A stretch of 64,000 nt of DNA from Muribaculaceae bacterium Isolate-036 (Harlan). Its GTDB lineage: Bacteria; Bacteroidota; Bacteroidia; Bacteroidales; Muribaculaceae. Location of the stretch: positions 1 through 64,000 of the forward strand of contig RIAY01000003.1 in the NCBI GenBank assembly GCA_003833075.1. Reading direction: 5' to 3'. The position numbers were made by a program, and so were the translations under genes. The notes below the pieces were generated by a model. That model saw nothing but the letters and a program-made list of their open reading frames with translations, searched no databases and was not told the origin of the DNA. The stretch's first letter is position 1. Each line of letters opens with the position of its first letter. Below are positions 45,576-54,647 of the stretch, in pieces.

Positions 45576-47984
45576 TTATTTTACGATTATCCGCGAATTG
45601 TGGTGTCCGTTGACGTTGATGATGTAGATTCCGGCGTTCATTCCGGTGAAGTCGATGTCCAGCTCGTCGCCTGCGCCTGAGCGGTGCATGACGAGTCTGC
45701 CGTCTACGGTGTAGACGCGTGCGTCCATTTTGTCTGCGTTGCCTACAAACGCCTTGTAGAGGCGGTCGCCCTCACGTGTGAGGATGAGCCGGTCGTTGTT
45801 GGTGTCGGTGGTTATTCCGGGGATTCCGGACATGCGTATGGCTTCTTTCAGTCCTGCCAAGGCGTTGAACTTTCCTGCGCCCCAGCGTTTCTGCTCTTTT
45901 GTGTTGTTCACATCGTCATCGCGCACGGCGGTCTTCCTTATGATTTCCTTCACGTCATTGACGTCCAGGTCGGGGTTCGCTTCAAGCCATAGGGCAATCG
46001 ACCCGGCAACGAACGGCGTTGACATCGACGTGCCGACCTCTTGCTTCCAATAGTTGACGCGTTTTTCTTCGACGCGCTTTGCCTGGCACATAAAGTTGAG
46101 GTATTCCTCACCGTATGCCTGTTCGACGATTTTGGCGAAGGGATAGCTCACAGATGAGATTATCGCCGATCCCGGAGCGCACACCAAAGGGAGTTCGCGT
46201 CCGTCGGAGAGTGTGCCGTAGGAAGAGAATCCGCTTATGCCTCCAACCTTGAATGCGTCGCCTTCGTAGTGCGCCGTGCCGCCGTCGAGGCAGGTCCACT
46301 GGTTGCGGGTGTTGTATGAACCGACTGCGATTACGTTGTCTGCCACCGCAATGTCGGAGATTGAGCCGTCGGTGGAGCCGTCGGTGAATCCCTCCACGCC
46401 GTAATTGTCCATCCATGTGTTCTGAGCGTCGCCGTAGCATTCTATCTTGTGTCCGGGTTTGCCTATGACTTCGAATCCGAGCACATAGTCGTCGTTGAGG
46501 TTGGTTTCCTTGTTGTTGATCACGCTGTAGTCCACCATCCCGTAGTAGCGTCCGGTCTCGGTGTCCACGAGGCGGCCCACGCCTACGTATCCGTCAAAAG
46601 CCTTGCAGAATGTGGCGTCGCCCACCACATCGGTATCCTCCATCTGGTAATCCTTGGAGCTGCAGTAGTACGTACCGATGTTGTCTCCGATCACAGGCAT
46701 GCGCTTCGCCTCCCGGTAGCCGCGCTTCTTGTTGTAGATCACGGCCTGAAGCTCGAAAGGCGTGTCGTCGTCGGAATATATCGCGATCGAACCCTGTCTG
46801 GCGGTGAAGCTTTCCGGTTTTGAGGGGTCGTACTGATAGCCGTATGGGTATATCATGGTCTTGACGCGGGTGTCCCCTTCGGCGAATGTCTTCTTCAGGG
46901 CGATTTTGAGGTCGCCTTCGTTTCCGGCGGATATGCATATGATTCCCTTTGTGCCGAGCATGTTGAGCACGGTGTTCAACATGGTCCGCTTGTCGTGCGG
47001 CCCCTGGTTGCTTCCGAGCGAAAGGTTCCAGACGAGTGGCCATTTGTATCTGGTGTCGTTTTCACGCATCCATTCGGCGAAGTTGAGGATGTCTTCCATT
47101 CCGTATGCGATGAAACCGTCCTGAAGGTCTCCGCACGACACTGCGATCGATGCCTGCGGCGCAACGCCGTAATATTTGCAGTTTTCCGTGATGTAGGTGG
47201 CAGGTTCCCTTACCGTCGGGTCGGCCCATGGCTTTGCCACCGTTACCGGGCCGTTATAGCTTCCAGACATGATTCCGAGCGTGTGGGTGCCGTGGTAAGT
47301 TTGTTCAGTGTCGGTGATGAAGTCGCCGATGTTTGTGTAGTTGTAGAAATTGGATACAGGCTGTCCTTGCGTGTTCATTCTCCAGTGCCACAGAGCCTCG
47401 ATTCTCGATTGTCCGTCTGAATAACGGAAGTTGATGTGGTGAGGGTCTACGCCTTGGTCCACGATGCCCGTGATGACGCCTTTTCCGGTGTATGGCACAG
47501 TGAGACCGGCCTCGCTGCTGCCGTGGTGGATGAGGTCTACGCCTTGTTCGGCACGAGCGATGTCCATGTTTGTGTAGAGTTGGCGTTGCAGCTGCAAGTG
47601 CTTCACGCATTCGAGGTCGGCAATGGCTTCTGCTTCGTCCATCCGCACCTTGGCTATCGCTATGTCTCCATAGACGCTCCGTATTTCTATTCCGTTGGCG
47701 GAGAGGTCATCTGCGGTGAATCCGTCGGCGATTCTGATGAAGGCTATTGTCGTTTCGGGGATTGCATTGTCCTGGAGTTGGGCAACGGCGTCGAAGGCTT
47801 GTTTGTCGTTCCTTGGGTTTTCCGAAATCTGGCGCATCATGCGCTTCGCCTTGCTCGATTCAGGCAAGGCTTTCATCAGCTTGTATTGTCTTATCTCTGA
47901 CAGGCTCCGCAAGTCGAGGCTTTGGGAGAAAGCCGGAGCGGCAGCTATCACAAGTAATGAGAACAGGAGGCTCGGTTGTTTCAT
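45576..47984 (-). CDS. S8 subtilisin-like serine protease with T9SS sorting domain
   Basis: An 802-residue secreted subtilase. After the signal peptide and a pro-domain of about 130 residues, the catalytic triad appears as Asp in GIVDQGVD (near 172), His in GTHTLGI (near 231) and Ser in GTSMSTP (near 653). The large gap between His and Ser is filled by an inserted domain, as in other Bacteroidetes S8 proteases. The end is a sorting module (VYTVDGRLVM, then MNAGIYIINVNG). It lies 23 nt upstream of the LRR gene. Together with the C10 enzyme it gives the cluster two secreted proteases. Confidence 0.9.
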   Translation of the reverse strand: MKQPSLLFSLLVIAAAPAFSQSLDLRSLSEIRQYKLMKALPESSKAKRMMRQISENPRNDKQAFDAVAQLQDNAIPETTIAFIRIADGFTADDLSANGIEIRSVYGDIAIAKVRMDEAEAIADLECVKHLQLQRQLYTNMDIARAEQGVDLIHHGSSEAGLTVPYTGKGVITGIVDQGVDPHHINFRYSDGQSRIEALWHWRMNTQGQPVSNFYNYTNIGDFITDTEQTYHGTHTLGIMSGSYNGPVTVAKPWADPTVREPATYITENCKYYGVAPQASIAVSCGDLQDGFIAYGMEDILNFAEWMRENDTRYKWPLVWNLSLGSNQGPHDKRTMLNTVLNMLGTKGIICISAGNEGDLKIALKKTFAEGDTRVKTMIYPYGYQYDPSKPESFTARQGSIAIYSDDDTPFELQAVIYNKKRGYREAKRMPVIGDNIGTYYCSSKDYQMEDTDVVGDATFCKAFDGYVGVGRLVDTETGRYYGMVDYSVINNKETNLNDDYVLGFEVIGKPGHKIECYGDAQNTWMDNYGVEGFTDGSTDGSISDIAVADNVIAVGSYNTRNQWTCLDGGTAHYEGDAFKVGGISGFSSYGTLSDGRELPLVCAPGSAIISSVSYPFAKIVEQAYGEEYLNFMCQAKRVEEKRVNYWKQEVGTSMSTPFVAGSIALWLEANPDLDVNDVKEIIRKTAVRDDDVNNTKEQKRWGAGKFNALAGLKEAIRMSGIPGITTDTNNDRLILTREGDRLYKAFVGNADKMDARVYTVDGRLVMHRSGAGDELDIDFTGMNAGIYIINVNGHHNSRIIVK

Positions 47985-48047
47985 ATTATTAATATTGATG
48001 GTTTAGTAGATGGTGAAAAATGAATTTTGTTGGTTATATCATTGATT

Positions 48048-48239
48048 TTAATTAGTTAGTACTTGTAAAAATCCTTGAGAATTAGTAACTTTAAAGAAAA
48101 GTTTAGCCGCTTTTCCATGAAAGTTATCCATGTCAAAATTCATCGGATAATTGCCTCTTGCGTCTGTGTCGGAAGCGAACACTCCGATACTAAAGACCGG
48201 AAGTGAAAGTGAAAGAAATGTTTTCGTAAAAATTCCCAT
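48048..48239 (-). pseudogene. Truncated duplicate of the 780-residue protein's N terminus
   Basis: A 63-codon reading frame whose first ~38 residues (MGIFTKTFLSLSLPV signal, DARGNYP) match the 5' end of the gene at 37176-39518. Similarity then stops and an unrelated tail reaches a stop codon. It is the coding part of copy B of the promoter/leader duplication. It may yield a tiny exported peptide, but is more likely a remnant leader upstream of the S8 protease gene. Confidence 0.8.
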
Positions 48240-48464
48240 AAGTTTTAGTTTATTGTTAATTATTGGGTATCATTCTGAAGTTTATATGATAAGATGAACA
48301 TCATGAAGAGTGTTGTTTTTACACTTTATTTGTCAGTTTTGCAAATGATTCGTGAAATTTATTTGCATACTGTCAATGTTTGTTGTCGTGGGTAAAGTTA
48401 GTAATAAAAAATCAAAATACCCCCCCCCATTTGTTAAATTATGTTAAATATACAAGTTTTATGC
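48124..48464. repeat. Duplicated promoter/leader/signal segment, copy B
   Basis: The 341-bp partner of 39403-39746, in the same orientation. It places a second copy of the presumed promoter region upstream of the S8-LRR-607 aa genes. Its nine-C run is at 48420-48428. The 48240-48670 interval has no gene: it holds this repeat, the 81-bp direct repeat and the IS end. Confidence 0.85.
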
Positions 48465-48485
48465 AATGGCTAATGTCTGACATCT

Positions 48486-48566
48486 GCGTTGCATTTGTCC
48501 TTGCACTCCATATTTATTCGAAAATGTTTGAAAATACGCGATTTCTTTTGACTTTTGGAGAAAAAT
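48486..48566. repeat. 81-bp perfect direct repeat, left copy (IS target duplication)
   Basis: Identical over 81 bp to 60210-60290. The two copies directly flank the IS1634-like insertion sequence. It contains the -33 box and spacer of the downstream gene's promoter but not the -7 box. Confidence 0.88.
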
Positions 48567-49209
48567 CCCATCTTTTACAGTCCAAAAACGAGCAAACCCT
48601 TTTGTACATTGGCGTGAAGCCATGTGCAAAAGGGTCTATATATGTAGCACTGGAATGGGGTTATCTATATTTAACCTTTTTTAATATTAGCAATAATCTG
48701 TTTGATTTTCTGACGAGTAACAATCTCGGTGTCGAGTCTGAAGCCGGCTTTGGCATGTAGGTCATCGGTAAGATCATCCCGTGTGAAGTTAGGCTTGTAG
48801 CCTTCTCCCTTGACTATGTTCATAGTCATTGACCGTAGTTTCTCAATTATAGCGGAGGATGTGTATTTATAGTTCAGTTCCTTTTCCATTATTCTGAAGA
48901 GCAGTAGTGTGATAAAGCAGACAATGAAGTGGGCCCTTATGTGTTCCGCCGTCCAGACGAAGACGGGTCGACCCTTGAAGTCAGTCTTGATGACCCTGAA
49001 GGCATCCTCCGACTCCCAGCGGTTATGGTTCAGTTCGATGATTTTCGTCACATTGTCAGACAGATCCGTACATATCGCATAGAAGCCGTCATATTTTTCT
49101 TCTTCTGATATGGCGTCAAGATTCAGGGTGACGGTTCTGAATACCGCAACCTCGCCGTCTTCTGTGGCGTAGGTCTCGGAAAGGAACCTGTCAGGGCTCT
49201 TCCAAGGCA
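48567..49209 (-). mobile_element. IS1634-like insertion sequence, left fragment
   Basis: This is one end of an IS1634-type element that is continuous with 58831-60209 once the inserted element is removed; the whole would be about 2.0 kb. It carries the 3' half of the transposase gene and a hairpin at 48596-48635. Only a short inner inverted match (TTTTACAGT against TTTGACAGT) is visible between the two ends, so the termini are inferred mainly from the 81-bp repeat. Confidence 0.75.
48596..48635 (-). terminator. Hairpin downstream of transposase
   Basis: Arms around ACCCTTTTG (48596 onward) and CAAAAGGGT (to 48635) pair over about 16 bp with one mismatch and one bulge. It lies inside the IS, 36 nt past the transposase stop. 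Confidence 0.6.
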
Positions 49210-49210
49210 A
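48671..49210 (-). pseudogene. IS1634-family transposase, C-terminal fragment
   Basis: About 175 residues of the C-terminal part of a DDE transposase. The segment WESEDAFRVIKTDF carries the catalytic Glu (near codon 68), followed by AHFIVCFITLLLFRIM, as in IS1634-type enzymes. It lacks its own natural start: the frame runs into inserted sequence and a stop (TAA) just upstream of 49210. The missing N-terminal part with both catalytic Asp residues is at 58766-60094. Confidence 0.88.
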
Positions 49211-49216
49211 CAAAGT

Positions 49217-49255
49217 AAAATTGCAGTTAGCTGATTATCAGTTGACTGCAATTTT
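49217..49255. repeat. Inverted repeat at the left end of the mobilizable element
   Basis: Perfect 11-bp arms (49217-49227 and 49245-49255) enclose an inner CTGATTATCAG palindrome. It sits just inside the left junction and is a candidate part of the attachment site. Confidence 0.5.
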
Positions 49256-49269
49256 CTTTTGCCAAATTC

Positions 49270-49287
49270 GCACAACATTTGCACAAC
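49270..49287. promoter_or_regulatory. Two GCACAAC motifs, left-end arm-type sites
   Basis: The heptamer GCACAAC occurs at 49270-49276 and 49281-49287 and recurs three times at the other end near the integrase gene. This pattern suggests integrase or excisionase arm-type binding sites. Confidence 0.5.
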
Positions 49288-49752
49288 AGAATCTGAAAAT
49301 TCCTCTCAAAATTCATCGTCGTTCACCCCCTATTCAACGACAAAAATTGATTTCACAATTTTTAACGCCATATAATTTACGAAACAGTGAACAAAGAGAG
49401 GCGGAAGTCAGTTGTAGATGTTGTGGTAACATTTCTCACGACCATAGCGGAGCGGAGGCTCTGCCGGGACGGTTGTGTCAGCGTAAGCCACATTAAGCTC
49501 ACAAAGGGCATTTTTAACATTTGACCTCGGATTCGGGGTCGAAATACTATTGCATAGCCCTAAAAGTGTACCTAACTTTGCAGCCGGAAAAGATGCGAAG
49601 GCATCGGGCGTGCGGGATATGACCCGACATTACGCCGTAATTCCGACCGCCGTTATTGGCATACCATTCTCGTTGCACCCCGATAACACACCAGTTATAC
49701 ATACACCGATGAAGCGACGAGATAGGAAATCCACACATGCGGATTATGCAAA

Positions 49753-49784
49753 TTTGGAGATACGAAGAAATTTTTGTATCTTTA
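49753..49784 (+). promoter_or_regulatory. Promoter ahead of the structured RNA candidate
   Basis: A TTTG (49753-49756), 20-nt spacer and TATCTTTA (49777-49784) fit the Bacteroidetes promoter with one deviation in the last base. Transcription would begin near 49790, where no coding region starts. Confidence 0.6.
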
Positions 49785-49789
49785 TGTAA

Positions 49790-50442
49790 CGATTGGAGGC
49801 AACGCACCTCAGTCAAAGCACGTTCAACATTATTTACCGGGCTTGGAACGATGCTCTTTGACGATGCTGCGCCCGAAAGAGTTGCATGAACAACTTACAT
49901 CTCAGGCCGGATGAAAGGCATCCGGGAACACTATGAAAATGTAGCCGTAGGTGGCGGCCGGAACCGCCAGCCCTCAACTATCGACCTAAGGAAGCGATGC
50001 TCAACGGGCTTAAATTCCTCAGTAAGCGGCAACTGAGACACATGACATACCTGTTCTCTGTGCGCGTCGCATGCACAGTAGGAAGACTGTTATCAACCGA
50101 GACACGCCGGATTTTTTGGATTTCTTTGCTTTGGCAAAGCGCTAAAGCGATTAAGTGGCGGCGTTGGTTCAAGGTCTGATTACAGCCGGACTCAAAGTAT
50201 CTGACGCAGAAATTAGAAAGGATAGTACAGGGAAAAGGGTATAAACTACCGAAAACCAACGAAGAAAGTGTGCGCTATGCCCATAGCGGGCAGCACACAC
50301 GGCGCATATCCCCCTGCAGGGCGGATAGCCCCTGCTGTCGGCCTATATCATAGGCGTCAGCGGACAGGGACAACTGCGCCCATGCCGGACATGACTGTTC
50401 GGCAGAAACGACCGTCGGCTCCAGCGAGAAAGAAGCCGACGG
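49790..50442 (+). ncRNA. Candidate large structured noncoding RNA of the mobilizable element
   Basis: The 1.3-kb interval before the HTH gene has no convincing protein gene. Downstream of the promoter it contains a dense series of stems: 49812-49818/49856-49862 with inner 49821-49825/49846-49850; 49880-49884/49891-49895; 49907-49913/49919-49925; 49953-49957/49964-49968 inside 49948-49952/49984-49988; 50018-50023/50032-50037; 50058-50063/50073-50078; 50268-50279/50283-50298; 50412-50420/50434-50442. The last could end the transcript. I do not recognise the RNA class. The 3' end is uncertain. Confidence 0.5.
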
Positions 50443-50551
50443 CCACTCCTATGTCCTTTTCGGGACCGTCATCGTGCCTCTTTATCCGTCGCCGGAGGTG
50501 TGATGATGCCAGACAGTCAGGCGATAAAATCTTCAAATTCATTCCCCCCAG

Positions 50552-50884
50552 ATGAAACTGAACCTTTTTGATCTTCTTCAGGCGTCGATGTCCGACCCTG
50601 ACTCTCCCAATATTCTCCTCACCGTCCACCTCTCCGACCTCCATCAGCTTGTGGTGGACACAATCGAAGCCACACGCGAGCGAATCCTCCCGTTGTATAT
50701 GGATGCCGAGAAAGAGCGTCCCCTCACAAGGAAGGAAGTCGCCGAGCAGCTCGGCGTGTGCGAGACCACTGTCTTCAATATGGCACGTGCCGGCAAACTG
50801 CGCTCGTTCAAGGTGAACGGCAGTACCCGTTACAGCCAGCGTGATGTCAACGCAATCATTAATGCCAAAGCCACGAAACAATGA
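50552..50884 (+). CDS. Helix-turn-helix excisionase-family protein
   Basis: A 110-residue DNA-binding protein. The C-terminal half (about 55-105) is a MerR/excisionase-type winged helix: RKEVAEQLGVCETTVFNMARAG followed by a wing and YSQRDVNAII. In mobile elements of Bacteroidetes such proteins act as excisionases or control replication and mobilization genes. It overlaps the DUF3987 gene by 4 nt (ATGA), so the two are coupled. Confidence 0.85.
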   Translation: MKLNLFDLLQASMSDPDSPNILLTVHLSDLHQLVVDTIEATRERILPLYMDAEKERPLTRKEVAEQLGVCETTVFNMARAGKLRSFKVNGSTRYSQRDVNAIINAKATKQ

Positions 50885-52344
50885 GCAAACCTCGTTCACT
50901 TGACAAATCTACTAAAGAGGACGTGTCATTTATTGACCGCCAGCCTGACCAACTGACCAATCAGTCGGTAGGGCAAGCGGAGCCGGAGGTGCCGACAGGG
51001 TCTGACTGCGCGATTGCACAGCAATCCTCAACGCAGAATATCAACGCGTTGCCCGTTGATGTCCTGCCTCCGAGATTGCAGGAAATCATAAACGAGGCTA
51101 ATATCTGCCTCGGATTTCCGAAAGACTATCTCGCAGGGGCGATGCTGACGGCTATGGCCGCAGTCATCGGCAACACCCACACCGCCGAGATAATGCCCGG
51201 CTGGAAAGAGTATGCCATTCTTTTCACGGCCCTTGTCGGAAGCCCCGGCACCAACAAGAGCCATCCGCTGAGTTTCGCCATGCAGCCGCTCATCGACTTC
51301 GATGCTGAACAGGCCGCGATATTCAACGAGGCGATGAAACGTTACGAGGCGGCGATGGAACTCCCTCCAAAAGATAGAGCCGCCAAGGGCTATGACACAA
51401 ATCCTATCGAGCCAAAGCGAGTCCGCTTCACCATGCAGGATGTGACCCCGGAGGCCGTGCATCGCATCCTTTCGGAAAACCGCCGTGGCCTCGTGCTCGT
51501 TTCCGATGAGCTTGCCGGGTGGTTCAAGAACTTCAACCGCTACAACAACGGCTCGGAGTCCGAGTTCTGGATGTCGGTGTTCAACCACAAGGCGGCCATG
51601 TCCGACCGCAAGAGCAGTCAGAGCGGCGTGTTCATCCGCAATCCTTTTCTCTGCGTCATCGGCACGATCCAGCCAAAGGTGCTGACCGAGCTTGCCGCCG
51701 GAAACCGCAACGCCAACGGCTTCATGGAGCGCATACTCTATGTGTTCCCCTCCGTGCAGTCGAAAGTCAGATGGAACCGCGAGAGGAAATCGCCGTCATT
51801 CGACATAGCAGCCGCATGGCGTGAAATCCTGTCGAGACTTATCGGCATTGTCCCTGCCGTAGATTCCTGCGGAGAGATAATCCCGGAGGATGTGCCTTTC
51901 TCGCCGGAAGCCCTCGACCGCCTTTTCTCATGGCAGAACGAAGTGACCGACCGATGCAACGCCGAGGGAAGCGACACCCTTACCTCCATTGCGAGCAAGC
52001 TCGAAATATACGCAGTCAGGTTTTCTCTTTTGCTGGCACTCGCAGACCGGGCTTGTGGCGATGAGAAAAAATTGATAGACGCCGACATCGTGGAGCGCGC
52101 CATACGCCTGACAGAGTATTTCCGCGTGACCGCCGCAAAGGTGCAGGGCATCGTAAGCGAGGACGCTTTGACGGAGTTGCAGCTTGCCGTACTATCGGAA
52201 CTGCCCGGCACGTTCACTACCGCCGAGGGTGTGGCAATCGCCGCGAAATGTGGCATGTCGGAGCGCAGTTTCAAGCGGTTCATCAAAGACCGCAAAGGCG
52301 TTCTGTTCGTCCATTCCGCCCACGGAAACTACACTAAATTATAA
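50881..52344 (+). CDS. DUF3987-domain protein (P-loop, mobile-element replication)
   Basis: A 487-residue protein of the DUF3987 family typical of Bacteroidetes mobilizable elements and plasmids. A P-loop-like GSPGTNKS lies near residue 120, and an acidic DELAGW block resembling Walker B lies near 205. The family is associated with replication or primase/helicase-like functions on mobile DNA, although the reaction is unproven. It is coupled to the HTH protein upstream. A roughly 620-bp gene-free region follows. Confidence 0.82.
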   Translation: MSKPRSLDKSTKEDVSFIDRQPDQLTNQSVGQAEPEVPTGSDCAIAQQSSTQNINALPVDVLPPRLQEIINEANICLGFPKDYLAGAMLTAMAAVIGNTHTAEIMPGWKEYAILFTALVGSPGTNKSHPLSFAMQPLIDFDAEQAAIFNEAMKRYEAAMELPPKDRAAKGYDTNPIEPKRVRFTMQDVTPEAVHRILSENRRGLVLVSDELAGWFKNFNRYNNGSESEFWMSVFNHKAAMSDRKSSQSGVFIRNPFLCVIGTIQPKVLTELAAGNRNANGFMERILYVFPSVQSKVRWNRERKSPSFDIAAAWREILSRLIGIVPAVDSCGEIIPEDVPFSPEALDRLFSWQNEVTDRCNAEGSDTLTSIASKLEIYAVRFSLLLALADRACGDEKKLIDADIVERAIRLTEYFRVTAAKVQGIVSEDALTELQLAVLSELPGTFTTAEGVAIAAKCGMSERSFKRFIKDRKGVLFVHSAHGNYTKL

Positions 52345-52964
52345 ACATTCCCCCTTGGCATTATTGTCACTTTGGCATTTCCTACGGAGATGCCGACGCA
52401 CCCAGTCTGTGCCAAAATGACGAAAATGCCAAGGGGTAAATTCCCAAACAGAAGTCCCGTGAAACATTGTCTTTCGACCAATCTCGGCTGCGCTCGGCAT
52501 AACTCAAGATTAAAATCTTGGCTTTGCTCTCGCTGGCACGAGATGTCTTTTTTCATCAAAGGAACCATTGCAGTCAGTGCAGTGGTTACAGCGGTGCACC
52601 ACTGCTATGGCAGTGCAGTACCATCCGTGCAGTGGCGGCACGGAAATTACGCCATCCGGAAATTCCTTAGCTTATTAGGGAATTTTTGCTACGCCATTAT
52701 TGGCGGCGCCTCGGCAATTGGAATAAATTCCATTGCTCTCGGCTTGCTCAATAAGTCGAGCCGCATGGTCTGCCACCACGCTAAAAATGTCCCTACTGAG
52801 CCAATGGGGTCACCCCCTTTGGAATCCCCGCGCCAACGAGGGCAGAGCCGGGCTTGCCCGGACTATGCCAAGTGCAGCCGGGGAAAGACCGTAGGTCAAA
52901 CCCCTATACGGCTTTACGAGAAGCCGTACACTCCGATTGTTCCACAAGCAAAAGCCCCTTGCCT
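52345..52964. other. Gene-free hairpin-rich region, oriT candidate
   Basis: 620 bp upstream of the relaxase gene without a credible gene. It contains a long inverted repeat (52351-52373 with 52414-52436, four mismatches), a perfect 8-bp pair GCAGTGGT/ACCACTGC (52579-52586, 52598-52605) amid repeated TGCAGT units, and a CCGGG/CCCGG stem (52848-52861). MobV relaxases nick near hairpins just upstream of their own gene, so the origin of transfer probably lies here. The first repeat may instead be the terminator of the DUF3987 gene. Confidence 0.5.
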
Positions 52965-54593
52965 ATGAGTTACGCCGTACTCCACATCATGAAGGCAAGC
53001 GGCTCGTGCAATGCCATCGCCCGACACATCGAGCGAACCACGCAGCCCGACAACGCCCACCCCGAACTGCGCCATCTCAACCGAGATGATTTCATCAAAT
53101 ATCCCGATGGCGTTGACGGTCTGGGCGAGGCGATACAGCACCGCCTCGACAATGCCGGACTGACGCGCAAGATCGGCAAGAACCAGGTTCTCGCCCTCAA
53201 TGTGCTGATGACATCCGACGGCGATGCGTTGCGCCGCCTTGCTGACGAAGGTTGTCTTGACGAGTGGGCACAGGCGAGTGTCGGCTGGGCAAAACAGACT
53301 TTTGGCGAGGACAACGTTGTCGCCGCCCATCTTCACATGGACGAGCAGACACCGCACCTCCATGTCACGGTCGTTCCGATAGTCACCGCCGAGAGAAAGA
53401 AGAAAGCGAGCGAGGCGAAAGCCAAGAAACGCTACCGCACCAAATCCAAGGACGGCCCCCGGCTTAGCGCCAACGACATCATGACCCGCGAGAACCTTAT
53501 CAGGTTTCAGGACACCTACGCCGAAGCGATGGAACGCTTCGGGCTGGAACGCGGCATCCGTGGCTCCGAGGCCCGCCACGTTGACCAGCACGAATACTAT
53601 CGCCAATGCCAAATCAAAAAGAAAGATTTGGAGCAGGACGTGGCCGGACTCTCCGCCGAGAAAAAGCAGCTCGATACCGAAAACCGGTCTTTGGAGAAAC
53701 GTAAGGCTGAACTTGAACGTGGCAACCGCTGGATTGAAAAAACTTTTGCCGACACTAAAGCCGCCAACGCGGAGATGTCTCGGCAGAACAGCGAGCTTGA
53801 AAAGCGCAAGACAGAACTTGTCAAAGAAAATTCTTCTCTCGCCGCCACCAATACGACTTTATCCGATGAGAAAAGACAGTTGGAGGCTGAGAAAAAGAAA
53901 GTCGCTGACGAGATTGCCGACATTGAGGCTGACAAGTCCAAACTAATTGATGAACGTTCTGCCTATGCCAAGGAGACAGATGCAGCGAGAAAAGAGAAAG
54001 AGACTGCCTTACAGGAAGCGGCGGACGCGAAAGCGCAACGCGATTCCAACCGCAGGGATGCCCTCAGCAATCTCGCCAACCGGTTCACAGGCAGCAAGAC
54101 CAAGAAACTTGAGTCCGAACTCGCTGACTCTCGTGAAGAAATCAGAACGCTCAAAGAGCGAGCAGAAGAGACAGCCAAGATCCACCGCAGCCGGATACGG
54201 GATTTACAACAGCAGCTCGATAAACAGAAAGAGCAGCATGACAGCATAGTCAGAGGACATAAGGAAACTGAAGACCTTATACAACGATTCTTTCCCGGTA
54301 TCATTGCTGCCCTGCCAGCCATTAGAGACTGCATCCGGGTAAAGATGTCAGACACACTCATCACAACGTTACTTGACGGGAAACCGAGATCATTCAAAAC
54401 AGGCTATACGCTCTATGACCCCAATGAGGAGAAAGATGTCGATGTCGGAAATGTCGAGGTGCAAATCAAGCGTGACCCGACCGATGACAACAACTATCGC
54501 CTTCATCTCGGAGGTAAGAGAGTGTTCCAATGGTTCAGAGAAAAATGGCAGTCCTTGAAACAGACTGTCAGGAGAGGCTTTGGTATAAGATGA
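52965..54593 (+). CDS. mobV: MobV-family relaxase (Pre/Mob)
   Basis: A 542-residue plasmid-recombination/mobilization relaxase that nicks oriT to start conjugative transfer. The start at 52965 gives the family N terminus (MSYAVLHIMK) and conserved HIERT; an upstream start at 52854 adds 37 unrelated residues. The metal-binding motif is HLHMDEQTPHLHV. After about residue 210 comes a long coiled coil rich in Lys, Glu and Ala (about 215-430), then a globular C-terminal part. The terminator at 54600-54630 follows. Confidence 0.92.
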   Translation: MSYAVLHIMKASGSCNAIARHIERTTQPDNAHPELRHLNRDDFIKYPDGVDGLGEAIQHRLDNAGLTRKIGKNQVLALNVLMTSDGDALRRLADEGCLDEWAQASVGWAKQTFGEDNVVAAHLHMDEQTPHLHVTVVPIVTAERKKKASEAKAKKRYRTKSKDGPRLSANDIMTRENLIRFQDTYAEAMERFGLERGIRGSEARHVDQHEYYRQCQIKKKDLEQDVAGLSAEKKQLDTENRSLEKRKAELERGNRWIEKTFADTKAANAEMSRQNSELEKRKTELVKENSSLAATNTTLSDEKRQLEAEKKKVADEIADIEADKSKLIDERSAYAKETDAARKEKETALQEAADAKAQRDSNRRDALSNLANRFTGSKTKKLESELADSREEIRTLKERAEETAKIHRSRIRDLQQQLDKQKEQHDSIVRGHKETEDLIQRFFPGIIAALPAIRDCIRVKMSDTLITTLLDGKPRSFKTGYTLYDPNEEKDVDVGNVEVQIKRDPTDDNNYRLHLGGKRVFQWFREKWQSLKQTVRRGFGIR

Positions 54594-54599
54594 GCAAAA

Positions 54600-54630
54600 A
54601 GGGAGCCGCAAGTTTTGACTGCGACTCCCT
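54600..54630. terminator. Terminator between mobV and the DUF3943 gene
   Basis: Arms at 54600-54610 and 54620-54630 pair in 10 of 11 positions, with A-rich sequence before and CTTT after, between two convergent genes. Confidence 0.75.
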
Positions 54631-54647
54631 CTTTAGTAATTTGAGAT

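Noticed and set aside
49550..49789. 79-codon frame upstream of the structured RNA candidate
   Set aside because: It has no family resemblance and runs through the predicted promoter; probably chance.
49978..50259. 93-codon minus-strand frame inside the structured RNA candidate
   Set aside because: Composition unlike real proteins here, and it is interrupted by the stem series; likely chance in a stop-poor stretch.
52372..52968. 198-codon open frame before mobV
   Set aside because: It spans several inverted repeats, has odd composition, no recognisable family and overlaps the mobV start; better explained as noncoding oriT-type sequence.
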